Below are positions 11,594 through 24,977 of a DNA stretch of 64,000 nucleotides, piece by piece. Position 1 is the stretch's first letter. Each line of letters begins with the position of its first letter. The notes beneath the pieces are model-generated. The model saw only the letters and a list, made by a program, of their open reading frames with translations, did no database searches and had not been told where the DNA came from. Source of the stretch: Phallusia mammillata (Eukaryota; Chordata; Ascidiacea; Phlebobranchia; Ascidiidae). A program made the translations under genes and the position numbers. Where the stretch lies: positions 70,686 to 134,685 of the forward strand of contig QLIY01000283.1 of assembly GCA_003260075.1 (NCBI GenBank), given 5' to 3'.

Positions 11594-14287
11594 TTGGAAG
11601 TGATAGTTCGGGCCCAAATGCTCTTTGCCAGTTTTCGTCGGTAATTTACTAAGCCTGTGGTCGAGCTCTTTACGAAACCATGTCAGTGCTTCAGTGAATT
11701 TTTTACAGGAGCAAAGGCTTTTACCGATGTTGTGCATATTTGCCGCCACTTTCAATTCAAACCAAACTTTCTCGCGGGGGTTTTCAGTTAAAATCCGATG
11801 AGAGGTGCACAAATCCTCCGTGGCAAGTGCATAATCGCCGTTTCGGGAAAGCAGCTCACCACGCGTGGATTTCACTTCGGCGATGAGGATTTTTAAATCT
11901 CTTCTGACAACTTTGCTGTAGGCAGGCATAACAAACGACCAATTATTGATGTTGAAAAAGAACTTCATCACCCCGTTGATCTTTTCATGAAAGATGGGGA
12001 TTTGTTCAGCAATTAAAATCATAGCCTTTATGTCTTTGATTTGTTCCAGCCATCTGTTTATCCCGATTGCCAAACCTTCGTTGCTAAACAACCCATCATC
12101 GAAATCAAGAACTACTCGGCGAACAAATTCTTGACTTTCGAGATATATTTTTAAATCTACTTCTTTTTCCGGTAATGCCATGACAAAACCATCAATCGCC
12201 GTTGAAATGTAGTCAAGTTCATTCAACAACTGCTCCGTGTTGTAAGTAGCCGGATTTTCTAAACACGAAGTCATTTTTCGGTTAAAGGACGACACTAAAT
12301 CTGCCACGCAATGAAGAGTGTAGACAACAGACGGTAACAGGTGAATCAACCGGACATCTTTTAACGATGCTTTTAGAAATGTTTGCAGGTTTTCCATAGC
12401 TCTCTTGTAGTCCTTATAAGCATATTTTTGCTCCGCGAAAAGCGTTGTGTCAAGGCCTAATTGCGGGGCGTTTGTTGAAGTGTAAGTATCAGCAAACAGC
12501 GCGGTGCAGGTAGCAAACATCTTTTTCAAGTGTTCGATTTTCCAAATGAGGTCTTCTTTAGTGTGGAAAACTTTGGAAGATTGTTTATGCTTTAACACTG
12601 CATCGAAAGATTCAAATATTGTCAACAGAAGCTTGGTGAGTGTTCTGGCAATTTGAAGAAAAGATATCTTGTCAAAGTGGTCATGTTCTTCGCTGTGTTT
12701 AAGTAGTCGAAAGTTTTCCTTTTCTTCAGGTTTACCGAGCAAAATGGTTTGAATTGCAAAGCGCATAGCAGGGTCGACGTATGGTTCCGATGAGAATGAT
12801 ATACTTGTAGATTCTTGCATTACGAATGGATGTAAATCACGCCACAGCGTCTGTGCAATGTAAAAATAATCACAAATGCTTACGTTCCCAACAGCGTTGA
12901 TAATATCTGACATTGCTTTTCCGTCTTCCTTCGTAACCAAGTCTGTCTCTGGGACTTGCTCACCGGCTGCCATGTAAATCTTTAGTCGGATTTCTCCAGC
13001 TAAAGCCACTGCGTATTTGAGATTGTGACCGGCCTCTTCTGGCAACCGACCACTTTCAACCAGCTCGTCCACAATATCAAAACAAGACGAGCTACGAACA
13101 CCGAACAAGTTGCCCAAGTGGCTGATGGTAACCGATATGCCCCTGTAAACAAGGAGCTTTATGTTCTGCTTACTGAAAGGCTTACACAGCTCATCGGAGC
13201 CATCAAGCGTTTCCATGCAGTTCTTTATCCGCTCCCGAATCCAGTCTTGGCTCATGCGAAGTTTCTCATCCACCTGCGTTCTGTATTTTTCATGCAGTTT
13301 GAAATTTCCTGCCACCAAACGCGATCGGCTCAGCACATCGGCCAAGTGATATCCATTGCGCAGAGCTTGGTCGTGTTCTAAGAAACGCGCGATTTCGTTC
13401 ACGGTGCCGATCAGCTCAACTTTGAAAGGTTTGTCGGCGGTCGGGTCTCGAGAGAGGGGATGCACCGAAGCTGCGGGCATGTTGCTGTCAAACCGGATAC
13501 CGAGACAAGTAAATTTGTCATAGAACCAATCCTTGGATTTGCGATCACTGTAGAAATCATTGAGTAAGGGAATTCCCAACAAACGTAAGGGTGTTTCCCC
13601 CAGATTGATAATCACGAACTGAAACAAAACGATGTAGAATTGAAATTTTTCTAAGATCTCGTCAGTACGTTCTGAGATAATAATAGCGTTTTCGAAATCA
13701 GAAAACGGACTGCCTTCCATACGAGCCACTGACCCGAAAACCAAGTGAGCAAACTCACAAGGCAACTGAGAGTCGAACAAAATTTGACTGATTTCATCAG
13801 ATATGTACCGCATAATATCTATGTAGTTTTCATTACAGTATATAAATACTTTTTTTGTAGCATCAATCTTTTTTTGTTCCTGCAAGAACTTAGTTCCGTT
13901 CTCTGTAACATAGGGAATATTTGCAATTTGTTTTTCAACAAGATTACGCATTTTTGAAACCTTTTCCTTTAAATCAGCTATAATTGAGAACAAATCTATG
14001 TCAGTATTTTTAGCACCGCTGTCTGCCAGAAGTTCTTTCCACAATTTCAACATAAAACCGTCTGTAACGTTATCGTTGGAAAGGCGTACTTTGGCTGCAG
14101 CAAGAAGGCCAGCGGCATAAAGGTAGTTCCGCTTTTCCTCACTGAGTATTGCATAGTAATAATGGGATAACTCAATCATAGCGGCAGCAGACTCCTCTGT
14201 GTTATCTTCGATGTAAAACCCATTTTCCAAGCTACAACAACCTCTCAACTGGTCAGTCAATTCTTGTTCGTTCTTTTTCAGTTCCAT
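11594..14287 (-). CDS. Nucleotidyltransferase-like/TPR protein, copy C (last residues lost at gap)
   Basis: This is the best-preserved copy: one uninterrupted frame from the ATG at 14287 to the N at 11593, about 897 codons, lacking only the last 30 or so residues seen in copy B. NTase signature: G185-S186, ten residues, D197-F-E199-N. Around residues 770-870 is a TPR-like helix pair (NGDYALATEDL, KKFTEALTWFRKELD). No signal peptide or membrane segment is seen. It is divergent from SNRNP48, with 791 bp between start codons. Any reading past the N is spurious. The family match (DUF294/GlnD-like) is by motif only, and the second acidic residue is Glu. Confidence 0.85.
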
Positions 14288-15078
14288 AATTTTAACATTC
14301 GATTAGCATATACCTCTGTACACAAATATTCCGCCTATAAGCTATCGGTGAATGTCATGCAAGGGTAAATTATTGTTTTGTGTACTGCTGAAAAAGAAAA
14401 AAACGTATTTAATTTCAATGTTAAATCTCAGTGTATATTCCCTCAATTCTACATTTCATCTCCTGCCTGACTGCAAATTATTGCAACGTTAAAGGTTTTT
14501 TTTAAGAAGACACTGTATCGTATCTGCCAATTTCGCAAAAGAAATCTACCAAACAAGTATTTTCAACCGAAACTGTGCTTTTTAGTTTTTCTCTACCTTT
14601 GTAGCGCTTCATTGAGTAACGTCTGGCAGTGATGAAATCGTGACGCATGTGCCATGCGAAATGTTCAGTCGCAAGTTTCTTGTTTTCGTGCTGTAACGAA
14701 AATGTCTTTAGATTACATGTGATGCGTTGACGCGAATTTTCAGTTCCCATTTGTTTGAAGAAAACAACTAATTCTGGAACCCAAAATCAGAAAAACAACA
14801 ACAAATGAACCACAGTCGGGAAAATTTGTTGATTTAGCACGAACATTACAAGACGTTGTAGTTTTGAAAACAATAAATGACAATCAAAACGCCACATTTG
14901 TTGATTTGTTGAAAAATTTGATTGTTGATTTTTGTAGATACGATTGAGATATCTGTAGATGGGAAATTACCTAAACGCGTAGCAGTGCAATTGTGACGTA
15001 ACTGCAAAAACGAAGACAAATGTTTCGGTAACTTTCGGTTCACTTTGGGGAAAAAGTAAATCAGCCAAAGTGGATTGT
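14288..15078. promoter_or_regulatory. Divergent intergenic region between NTase copy C and SNRNP48
   Basis: It serves both 5' ends. The copy-C side resembles the flank of copy A but is clearly more diverged than the coding regions are. No core promoter motif was assigned. Confidence 0.4.
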
Positions 15079-17473
15079 ATGGCAGATAATGAATTATCAG
15101 ACTTTATCAAGGAAGCCAAACAAATTGTTCAGAAATTTCAAGATACTTTGCAATGGCATCCGACAATCAAACAACATGATAAGTTTGTACTGTGCCCGTA
15201 TAACAAACACCATACAATACCACCCCAGAGGTAAGGTAAATGACAAGCAAAGTACGAAACGTACATGATATTGCTTATTTGAGTTATTGAACCAATCTGA
15301 ATCTAACTGCATTTATTGTGCCCTAAACTTAGAATAATTACCCTGCAAAACATGTTTAGTAATATTCAGTGTATTGAAATCATTTTTTTGATAAAATGGT
15401 TTATAAATGTTTCTGTATTTTGTAAAAAGATTTGACAAACACTGTCAAACATGCAAGTGGAGAACCCATGGATATTCTGTCCAAGAAAGCAGAGACATTA
15501 TTGAGGAAGAAAATGCTGAATTTCCATATCCTTGTGTTGAAATAGGTGTTGAAAAATTCTTTCTGATTTGTTATTAAAAGTGTATAGGTTGTACTTTAAA
15601 TGCCATTTTCAAAATAAACATGCACTTAGTTTGCTTTTACTTAAGCCAAAAAAAACAAAACGGGTGTAGCGGAAGAGGCAAGCATGATGTTAGTAGTATT
15701 TTTACAATGAGCATTTCATTACCTTGGTAGTTAAAAAGAATTTGATATTTAACTAGATTGACTGACTTGGGTATTATATTCATTGAATAAAATAGATTAT
15801 TGAAGCTACCTTTTTGCTCTTTACAACATCTTTTATATTGATTACAGATGACATTGTGTCAAAGGTTGCTCCTGGTTTACCACCATTAAGAACCTATGAA
15901 GCTTATGTCAGCACTTTGTCAAGAGAAGAGCGATTAGAAGTATATGATCAGATATTGGAGAGACTCAAACTGAAGAAATCTACCACTGATTTGTCATTAC
16001 TAACAGATCTTCAGACTGAGGGATTTGAAATTTCCAAGTCATCAACAGGTACTGTTGCATTTTGATCCTGTGTTTTATCTTGTTAATGTACTTAGCCTAA
16101 AAATACATTTTTAAATAAATGTGAACAAAATGATTATTGTAATTTATTAGCATTTTTGTTCCTTTTTTATGAAGCGAACACATTCAAAACTTTGATAGAT
16201 TTTTGCTTGGTAGTGATTTGGCTTATCACCTGTTTCAATTGACTCCACAGACCCAGTAGTTTCCCAGTTGTCCAAAAAGTCCACAGGAGTAACAGTGATA
16301 GTTTTGTATGTGTGTTTATTTGTAGATGTGCTCCCAGCTTCAGAACTAGCAAGATTAAAAGAGCAGCGAGACCACAAACGCCGGCGACAAACTTACAGAG
16401 CGAAGAATGTTCACATCACAAAGCGAACACAAACTGAGGTAATAAACTGTTTTTTTTATAGAGTTGTATGTTGTTGATTGTTTTATTTATAATTGTAAAC
16501 AGAATACAAAATATTTGTGAAGTAAACTAGTTGGCTAATTTATGTTTAGCAGTTGAATATTACAGAGCTTTATTTTTTGGTAAGAATTAAGACAATTACA
16601 TGGAAATAAGTCATGTTAAACCCTTTATGCACAAACATTAAAACTCAAACCAAGCCTGTCTTTTACTGACAGTACTTATGCCAAGTCACACTATTTGCTC
16701 AGGTTAGATTAAGCACTTTAAAAACTGTGGCCCAAATCACTGATTTAAAAAAAAATAACATTGGTTTAGGCTAGGGGGTTTGATTTAAAAACATTTTTAC
16801 TGTAGATATTCCGAGATGTGCTTCAGGTTCATATGGAGGAGTTACGACAATTGTGGAACAATGAAAGGTATGTTGTGACTGTTTAATGGGTATTGATTGC
16901 TTAACGGGTAACTATGATTTTCGATCTGGCATTGAACTTTTTTAAGTCATTTGTAAGGCTTGTTTTGATCTATGGTTTGTTGCAACTGACTGAGTAACTT
17001 TTTTGTGAAAGTTAAAAAAGTTTTACCCATGTTGTATTTCTAGTCAAGAAGAAAGCGCATCAAATCAAACTTCTGATGTATGGGGCAAACATAATAGTTC
17101 ACAATCACGTGATAGTTCATCTGTAAAAGAACAAGGTTCTTCTTTGTTACTTGAACAAAGGCGTCATGATCTCGGTCATAAACAGTCTAAGTCACGAAAA
17201 TCGGCGGACCGAGAGGTGTCATTAAACAGTAGATCTCGTCGAGATCATGAAACTTCCAGGCGTGAGTTCCATCACAAACGTGAAAAGAGTGATTTTCGTC
17301 GGTCTCGTGATTATTCAGATGATCGCAAAAGGTCTCGTGAATCAAAAAACGAAAACGAAAACAAAGACAAACATGACGAGGAAAGAAAGTCGAAAAAATC
17401 AAAACGATCTGAACGCGATGGTTCTAAAAAACATTCAAAGAAGCACAAACGAAAGAAAGAAAGTTCGCCGTAA
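15079..17473 (+). CDS. SNRNP48: U11/U12 small nuclear ribonucleoprotein 48 kDa protein
   Basis: Coding exons: 15079-15230, 15430-15545, 15848-16048, 16326-16438, 16806-16867 and 17044-17473, giving 357 aa, close to the roughly 340 aa of the human protein. The CHHC zinc finger of U11-48K is visible with exact spacing C39-x5-H45-x9-H55-x3-C59, split by intron 1. The conserved block RRRQTYRAKNVHITKRTQTE followed by FRDVLQVHMEELR is diagnostic of the family. The last exon is a Ser/Arg- then Lys-rich tail. The protein belongs to the U11/U12 di-snRNP of the minor spliceosome, where the CHHC finger contacts the U12-type 5' splice site. All its own introns look U2-type. An AATAAA lies at 17551-17556, 78 bases after the stop. 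Confidence 0.95.
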
Positions 17474-17550
17474 AAGAGTTTTTGTTGCACTGTTTTCTGT
17501 TGCTCGCCAATGTCAATTGACCCTATGCTTATTGTTTACAGGAGTGGAAA

Positions 17551-17556
17551 AATAAA
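17551..17556 (+). terminator. Polyadenylation signal AATAAA of SNRNP48
   Basis: A canonical hexamer 78 bases after the stop codon on the same strand. Confidence 0.7.
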
Positions 17557-18194
17557 TTCTTCTCTGTTGTCCTTGTTTTTACTCGATTTTAATTTTGTTT
17601 TGGAACGTCTCTTTAGTTGTTTTTTTTGTACAGTTAGCATCACATACTATCAGTTTCAAAGATAGAGACTGACAAATATAATTGAGGAAATTGGATAAGA
17701 TCCATCACAAAACTGACAAGCAAATAAATTATTGATGAATAAAACGTCAGAGCTAATCCTGGTTGCCAGAGTACTGCGACAGACTGTCGGTAGGCACCAA
17801 GAGAGGAGCTGATTAAAGGTTATGTGAAACAGGTAACTGTTGTTGTAAAACTTGAATTTATTCCGTACAGTCACCGCCAGATTTCTCTTAAATTGCAATA
17901 TCTGCTGGATTTAAATAGTCTGTAGTAAGGAAGGGACACTAAAACTTTCTACGATACTTTTTAAAACAAGTGCAAAACCGAAGAAAGTGCCAGACACACA
18001 TTAAAATTTAGTGTTTAGCAGATATGAAACAGGTTTCAAATAATTTTCTAAATATTTGAACAATTTATTTAAAATGTATTGTACCTTAAATTATTTTGTT
18101 GTTGTACTTTAGAGAATATAATCAGGGCTTTGTTTTGGTTTTGTGACCATTTCATTATTAAGTTTTGTCAGTGGGTAGTAGCTTTGAAACAGAA
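17557..18194. other. Intergenic, SNRNP48 to CYB561
   Basis: About 640 bases with no coding signal. It must contain the promoter and 5' UTR of the downstream CYB561 gene. Confidence 0.4.
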
Positions 18195-21100
18195 ATGCCG
18201 GTTGACCAGTTGGACGAGGGCAACCAGTTGCGAGGATTACCATGGATGGTGGCTTTGTCACAAGTAAGTAATACGTCAAGAATACAGCTTTAGACTATCA
18301 CATAAAAGCAAAACTTTAATAATTCCTGATGGGTGATCTGATTCCTGAGCCAAAATATATTTGTAAAAGGCTTTTTAGTGTCAATTACAATAGCAACACT
18401 GACAAGTTTGTTGTTCAAAATGCATTCCTGTAGTTTGCACATAAAAAATGTATAGATCTTGCAGTATAATTTGACCAGTGATGGGATTCAGCCAGTTCTA
18501 TAGAACTGCCACGCCATGGAAATGTATGAGATCAACAGTTTGCATTACTGGTTACTGTCAATCTTTTTGTAAAGGACCGGCTGAAAATACAACTTTTGTG
18601 AAAGAACCGGCAGACAAAAAATCCCACCACTGAATTTAACCTCTAAAAATGCGCTATTGGCATTGTTTAGAATATAGATACATCAATCCTTTCAATAATT
18701 TTTCAAATATTTTCTTGTTACACTTAATACACTAAATATAGACAGCATTTCACAAAATCACATAGTAATCTTTCTACTCTGCTTTTTAGGGCCTTGGTGT
18801 TGCTATGATTGTGTTGATTGGCATTTGGCTCAATTCGTACATGGGAGGTTTTGCCTGGGATGGAACCAGCAAAGAATTTAACCTGCATCCATTATGTATG
18901 ATCTGTGGCTTAGTATTTCTCTATGGAGAAGGTAATGGTTGTTTTAACAGTTAATTCAGTTTTGATTGTTTGTTCAGGGCTAAATATAGTATGTAAGCAT
19001 ATATCCTCATAAATTATTAGTTACTTTAAATTACATTTCTAAATTTCAGCACACAATTCACATTTTTAAAGATCCTAACAAGAAGCGAACAAGTCAATAA
19101 ATTTGTACAGAGCATGGCGCTTTAACAGCAACTTATGTTATTTTTTCACTTTTGTAATCATTTTTAACAATTATTAACAATTTGTATATTTTTACAGCAA
19201 TTATGACATACCGGATATTCAGACAAAGTAAAAAGCTAAAAGTAAAAATCATCCATGCCGGTCTTCTGTTTCTTGCACTCTTTGCTGCTATTGTAGGTAT
19301 GTATATGTTTTAAAAGTATTTTAAGCCATCAATGTATTAAGATAAAGCCTAAAGAGAACCCAATGCTTCCATGGTTTAGAATCCCACAGCATTTAAAGAG
19401 CAAACAAACAAACAGCGCTCAATGTCATTTGTCTCATTTAAAACAGGATGGCATTCCCACCAAACTTTACTTTGCACTATAAGCAAAATGTTGCAAGGAA
19501 ATTAGCTCAGCTTCCCATTCTGTAGCATATGCTTGTCAGTTGTAACTTCCTTTACAGTAGAATTTAATAGCACTTTAGCTGGGAAAATCTTGTGTAGTGT
19601 GAGAACACAATATAGTTTTACATATATGTACATACATTTCACTGGGGTTATTAGAATAACTTTTTTAGTTGTCTTTTTGAACACTTTTTTCAAACTGCTG
19701 ATATTTGTAAATATATATTTGTTTTCAATATTTCGCGCTTCAAATATTTTTGTTGGTTTTTATTTTAGGACTGGTGGCTGTTTTCCAATTCCACAACAAG
19801 TACAGCATAAAAAACATGTACAGCCTACATAGCTGGTGTGGAATGATAACAGTTGTTCTGTTTTGTCTCCAGGTAAAACAGTGCATCTTATAATTTAGGC
19901 CCCACAAAACCCCACAAAAATACTTTGACTGTACGCAAACTTGTTTCGAATAATGCAATACATCATAAACCCAGACCCAGTATTGTAATACTTAACATGC
20001 ATTACAGCTTGCAATTGGGTTTCTCTGTTTTCTGCTTCCTGGTGCACGTGCCAACTTAAGATCTTTCTATCTGCCTCTCCACCAATTTTGGGGTTCTGCT
20101 ATATTGATTCTTTCAGCTGTTACCTGTATTTCAGGCATCAATGAAAAACTCTTCTTTGTTTAGTAAGTTGCTTCAATTTATTTTCCCATAAACATTAAGT
20201 ACTGATTTGTTTGTTTAAGAAATATTCAAGAAACACTATTATTGATGCAGTTCAGTGTAGTGCAAAACTGTTGCCAATTAAAATGACTTATTGCAGTGAG
20301 AGGAATACAGTCAGATTTGTATACATATTCAGAGCAATTAGGTAAAGTATTCAATCACCATTTTTAATGATAATGTGTAACATTTTAGGAGTTGCAAATG
20401 TCGGTTATTCACAGTATGGGCAAATAAGGCATATTGTTTGAGCTGATAGAAAAAGGGAAATTTAACAGAAATTCTACTCTTGTTGGGGTGTACTCTCTGC
20501 CGAAATGGTAAACACAAAAGATTTCGAAATCTTCTGCTTTTTATAAAAACAAGTAAAATTGGCTGTCACAAAAAATCATTTCATAATTCATCACATCGAC
20601 TCCATAAGCTGGCATATTGTTCCTGGCTGTGTTCAAGCAAAAAAACAAAAAAATCTTAGGACGTCCTGTTATGTGGAAGGCAGTAAAGCTTCAACAGTAT
20701 TGTGGCAACATTTTCATCTCCCTGGCGTATATCACGCTTGCCATTACGCAGGCGGCAATAATTTACTTATAAGCGATTGACCATAAGGGCAGCCTCGTTC
20801 ACCTTTCGCGTCCAACTAGATTGGTATCGATCACAGGATTGGGTTTAGAGGTATTTCCTGTTTTGAGGACGTCATAAATGAATCGACCTGCTTTAGACAA
20901 AGTCCGAAAAAGCCTAATGCGTATTCGCGAATCTTATTCACACACTGTTCATGCTATTGTATCAAGAATCGATTGTCCCTCATACTCGAATAAGATCACT
21001 TCAAAGGCCCTTGTACAGCGGCTAATGCTAAAGTTCGTGAAAGCTGTAGCGTTTGTTGTAGGGGACGTTTGTGATAGCTTATACGTTGTGATAAACCCAT

Positions 21101-22090
21101 TTTGCAACCTAGATAAAAAAAAACTCCCACACTACAAAGTAGAATTATTCAACTTTTAAAAGGCGGAGGTATTTGTTGGGACGAAATGTACTGTACCCAA
21201 TTTGAATATATGCCGAAATGTTGTTAAGATTTCAACATATTCACGGATATTGCATTTCGTAACGTTACACGATACACCAGCGTAACTCCTGACCATATCA
21301 CGCGATATACATCCAGACATCACTGTTTTCTGGAGGGTTGAAAATATTCAGTATGTATGTGTTTAACTTTATTACAAGGAGCCATACAGATTAGAAAAAA
21401 AACTGGCCACAGAGTTTTTCTGTCCCAAGAGCAACAAGAGTTTCTGAAAGTAGATAAGAAGACATAAGGATGAGAATAACCTAAACAAGTTAACAGTTTT
21501 TAGAAGTAAAAGAAAAAGTAAAAAAGGGGAATTTAGAAGTAAAAGAAAAGTAAAATACCTGAAAACATCGAAAAAAATCCGAAATTTCCAAATGAAAAGC
21601 TGCAGGCAAATATGATAGTTGTGATAAACACGATCACTGAAAACTGTGGTATAAACGAATCTATCTCTAGATTAAAAAACAACAACATATAAGTGAAAGT
21701 AAAACTGTGCAGCAAGCGTAGTTTTGTAATACATGCCCCAGAATTGAGAAAGAAAGAAAGAAAGAAAGAAAGAACAGATTTGACAAAGATCGGAAAGAGG
21801 CTCGTATAAAAACAGAATCAAGATATCACAATGCATTTAAGGTTGACCAAAAGAGAGACCACAAGAATGGCTACTAAATCTTCTTACCCTTCTTTAGCAA
21901 AACAACTTACCAGAAGCTGGCGGGCGGTGCAGTGATGGGTAATATGTGTGGAGTGGTCATTGTCATGTTTGTAATGTCGGTGCTTTTCGTCGTCCAACGA
22001 CAAGAATGGAAACGACCACCTGATGAAGACGAGGACGCAGTGTCTATCCATTTTCGCACCCTCACCAACCAAGATTCAGACTCTGAATAA
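18195..22090 (+). CDS. CYB561: Cytochrome b561 (ascorbate-reducible transmembrane electron carrier), paralogue 1
   Basis: Exons 18195-18263, 18790-18931, 19198-19296, 19769-19872, 20008-20162 and 21898-22090 join in frame to 253 aa. The family motifs are clear: FNLHPLCM, KIIHAGLLF, YSLHSWCGM and LPLHQFWG, giving the four heme-ligating histidines H56, H90, H124 and H163 in alternating helices. Six hydrophobic helices are seen, and a polar tail beginning QEWKRPPDEDED, as in chromaffin-granule type b561. The protein moves electrons from cytosolic ascorbate across vesicle or plasma membrane. Intron 5 splits a codon (TA/C) and contains an in-frame TAG at the donor, so an unspliced reading would stop early. 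The CDS start is the only ATG in frame with exon 2. Confidence 0.95.
18476..18632. mobile_element. hAT-type MITE in CYB561 intron 1
   Basis: 157 bp with ends CAGTGATGGGATTCAGCC and ATCCCACCACTG plus an internal inverted AACCGGC. It is flanked by AATTTGAC and AATTTAAC, an 8-bp target duplication with one mismatch. Non-coding. Confidence 0.8.
20163..21897 (+). other. Long intron 5 of CYB561 with (AAAG)n
   Basis: A 1.7-kb intron holding an AAAG microsatellite at about 21748-21773. A 93-codon open frame at 20878-21159 shows no recognisable family and is probably chance. Confidence 0.5.
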
Positions 22091-24267
22091 TTATCCGTAC
22101 TTTTTTCCAGTTTGTATGTTTATATTGTTCGTTCCCTTCATCTACGCTGCTAAACATACTATATTTACTCGATTACAAGTCGCACTCGACTGTAAGCCAC
22201 AGAAAATGTCCCGTTTTAGAGCCCATTGCATTAATACGGTACCCTTTTTGGAGCCCAAAGATGTGCAATATTGAATTTTGTACTTAATACGTTTTAAAAA
22301 TTACTTGTGTATTTTATCGAGAGGGCCTAATGGGATAAAAAAGCGGTTAAAGAAGGTAACTGTAATAAGCAACAGAATACTTCTGTTTTCAACGTTCTAC
22401 GTTATCTTAAAAATGGAACTCAACAATACAAGATTTGAAGTTCTGCCTCTTAAAAGGTATTCTCAATTTAATATGGAAAATCTCAACTTTCACGTTTATG
22501 ATAACAAGGTGAGGTACTAAACCGGCCACGTGTATTTTTTAAGTCAATCAACCTTTGTCACGTCTTCTGCCCTTACCAAAATGGCCACGCTTTTGTAGGT
22601 GGACTTTGATTGCCTCGTGATTGGCTATATATTGTATGCTCTATGCGTGGCATCATGCAAGGTTAAAAAAGATTTTGACTTGATGTGTGTATAATTAATT
22701 TAAACCCTTAAAACGGTAACCCGCGAAGTCAATTATTCAAATTATAGTTGTAAGTCGGACTGAGGTTTTCCAAACAGATTCTGTTCAAATAAACGTGCTT
22801 GGTTTAAACTTTTACGTTAGGCCACATTTATGTTATAGTTTCACCTTTATAAATCTAACTTACTTGGAGAAAATTTTGGGTGCTGTTTTTTGGCTTGTAC
22901 TTGTCCGAGCCCCAATTTTAGAAACTCTGGTTTAAATACATGCACCTGGTGCGGCTGTACGATTCTAAGCTGTCGTAAACTCAAAGCACGTCATTTCAAT
23001 TAAGGTCAAATCACTTTGCATGGTTGTCTTTATAGGTCGCTTTGAACAATGCGTTATTTTTGGCTTTTCCACCACATAAAGGATGCTATTATGTATCATT
23101 GTACTACCTGCAGTTAAAAACCAGTCGCTATTCTATGCTGCCATTTGTACATACTGTATTTCCTGTGGTGTCCAACCTTAACACCAGTGATTTTGAAAGG
23201 AGACTAAACTTATCCCATTACTGACTGGAAGTACTACTTAACACACGTTCTCGTACTCCAATCAGAAATTGCGGCTGTTTTATTTTTAGCTTACACAAAT
23301 AACGTTATAATGTTTGTTTCGACTTTTTTCTTGTATAATATGTTGTAAAGTGCAATTGCTTTCAGTTTATTCCCCGCCAAACGATTTGCTAAAGCTCAAG
23401 TCTTACTTATACAAATCACTGACCATAGGTGCATTTGTCTGTACGTTAAGTCGTAATGCTATGACACTTAGTAAATACCATACAGAGGTATAGCTAAAGC
23501 ACCAACTATTTTAAGTATTTTTACTCTAGTGCTTGGACCTTTGCTGTGAGATAATTATGCTCTTTGTATTGTTAACTTGTGATACGTGAAAATGCTATAC
23601 AGGCTTGTTTAAAACCGGAGTATCAATTTTCAGTCGTGTTCGGAAACTAAGAGCAAAGCGTTTTTCAGGAAAATTAAAAACCTTTATTGTTTGAGAATCA
23701 CAATGTTCCGACAGTTTTTTGTCATCATTAGGTGAATTAAAAAAAACAACAGAAGGGATGCAACTTGGTGCAGCACAACTGTAAAGAAACGGGCTACGCG
23801 AAGTTAATAACAAAAGCAATTAAGCAGTAATAAAACACACAAGTGAATTGTTACAATCGAAACGTGAGATGTTTTGCACGCAAATACTGGTTCTGATCTT
23901 TTTGCTCAGAATATTTAAAACCGTGCATTGTGGTCTTTTTTGTTTGTTTTTACTTTGGCAACAAAACTTGTTATCGCCAAAGCTTGTTGCATTTTACGTG
24001 ACACAAATAACGGAAATAAATAAACACGGTTAGGTAACGCACAAAGTACAAACAAATTAGAAAAAAAACTTTGCATTGGTAAAATTTTTTTTGGAAAAAA
24101 GTACTGTTGTTATACCAGAGTCGCCACTCTTTCTCCTTCTTGAAGAATTGTGTGTATTTTTATTGTTGGCCAAAGCACGTTCTATATAGATTTTGCGTCG
24201 GAACAATTGGGTTCGAAAGTGTTTTAACAAGTGTATGCTTTACTTGTCTGTAAATGTGTATTTTATG

Positions 24268-24756
24268 CAGTGGTTTTCAACTGCGGTTTCAGGCCATTGA
24301 CCACCAATTCAATTAAAAGAATATCGTGTACCAGTCCATTGTTAAGTAAGGGGGGGGGGGGCAATTGGGTTCGCAAGTGTTTTAACAAGTGTATGCTTTA
24401 CTTATCTGTAGATGTGTATTTTATGCAGTGGTTTTCAACTGCGGTTTCAGGCCATTGATAACCAATTCAATTAAAAGAATATCGTGTACCAGTCCATTGT
24501 TAAGTAAGGATAAAGAAAGCATCCACAACAAGCACTTTGGCATGAAATGTATTTTTTAATACATATTTTCGAACAGCGAATCAGTGATATTAGACAACTG
24601 ACAGCTGATGACAATAAATGGCCAATAACTTGCACAAGCTTTGTTCGTACTGCATATGCACTAAGTCATACGCTACTAATTCTAGTCTATCACTAAATAT
24701 AATTAAAGTCATGTGGACCACCGAAAAAGTCATCGTTGACCATCAGTTGGGAACCA
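24268..24756. mobile_element. Possible degraded hAT-like MITE
   Basis: It starts CAGTGGTTTTCAACTG and ends CAGTTGGGAACCACCG, imperfect inverted repeats. No convincing 8-bp target duplication is visible. The interior is artificially doubled by the G-run at 24350. Confidence 0.4.
24350..24361. other. G-run join
   Basis: Positions 24204-24349 and 24362-24508 are near-identical copies with a few base differences. Confidence 0.9.
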
Positions 24757-24977
24757 CCGTTATATTGGCTTTTCTTTTTGAAAACGCCGTGCCGCTCTTA
24801 TGTTTTCTGTCCGCTCCCGAATATATCGATTTTGTGACAGAATAAATATTGATTGGTGGGATCCCCGTTTTCTTTGTGAACAGCTGTACATCTTTTCGAG
24901 GTATTTAAAAGCCACCAACCAATTTTGATTCATCGATCCAGCAAATTTGTACATGCGCATCGAAAATTTTAATTGGC

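Noticed and set aside
15079..17473. U12-type introns in or near the minor-spliceosome gene
   Set aside because: No donor in the window reads ATATCCTT or GTATCCTT; all modelled introns look U2-type.
20878..21159. 93-codon frame in CYB561 intron 5
   Set aside because: No family recognised, no splice support, and CYB561 splices cleanly over it.
21748..21773. CRISPR-like or regulatory array at the AAAG repeat
   Set aside because: It is a simple tetranucleotide microsatellite with no spacers, in an animal genome.
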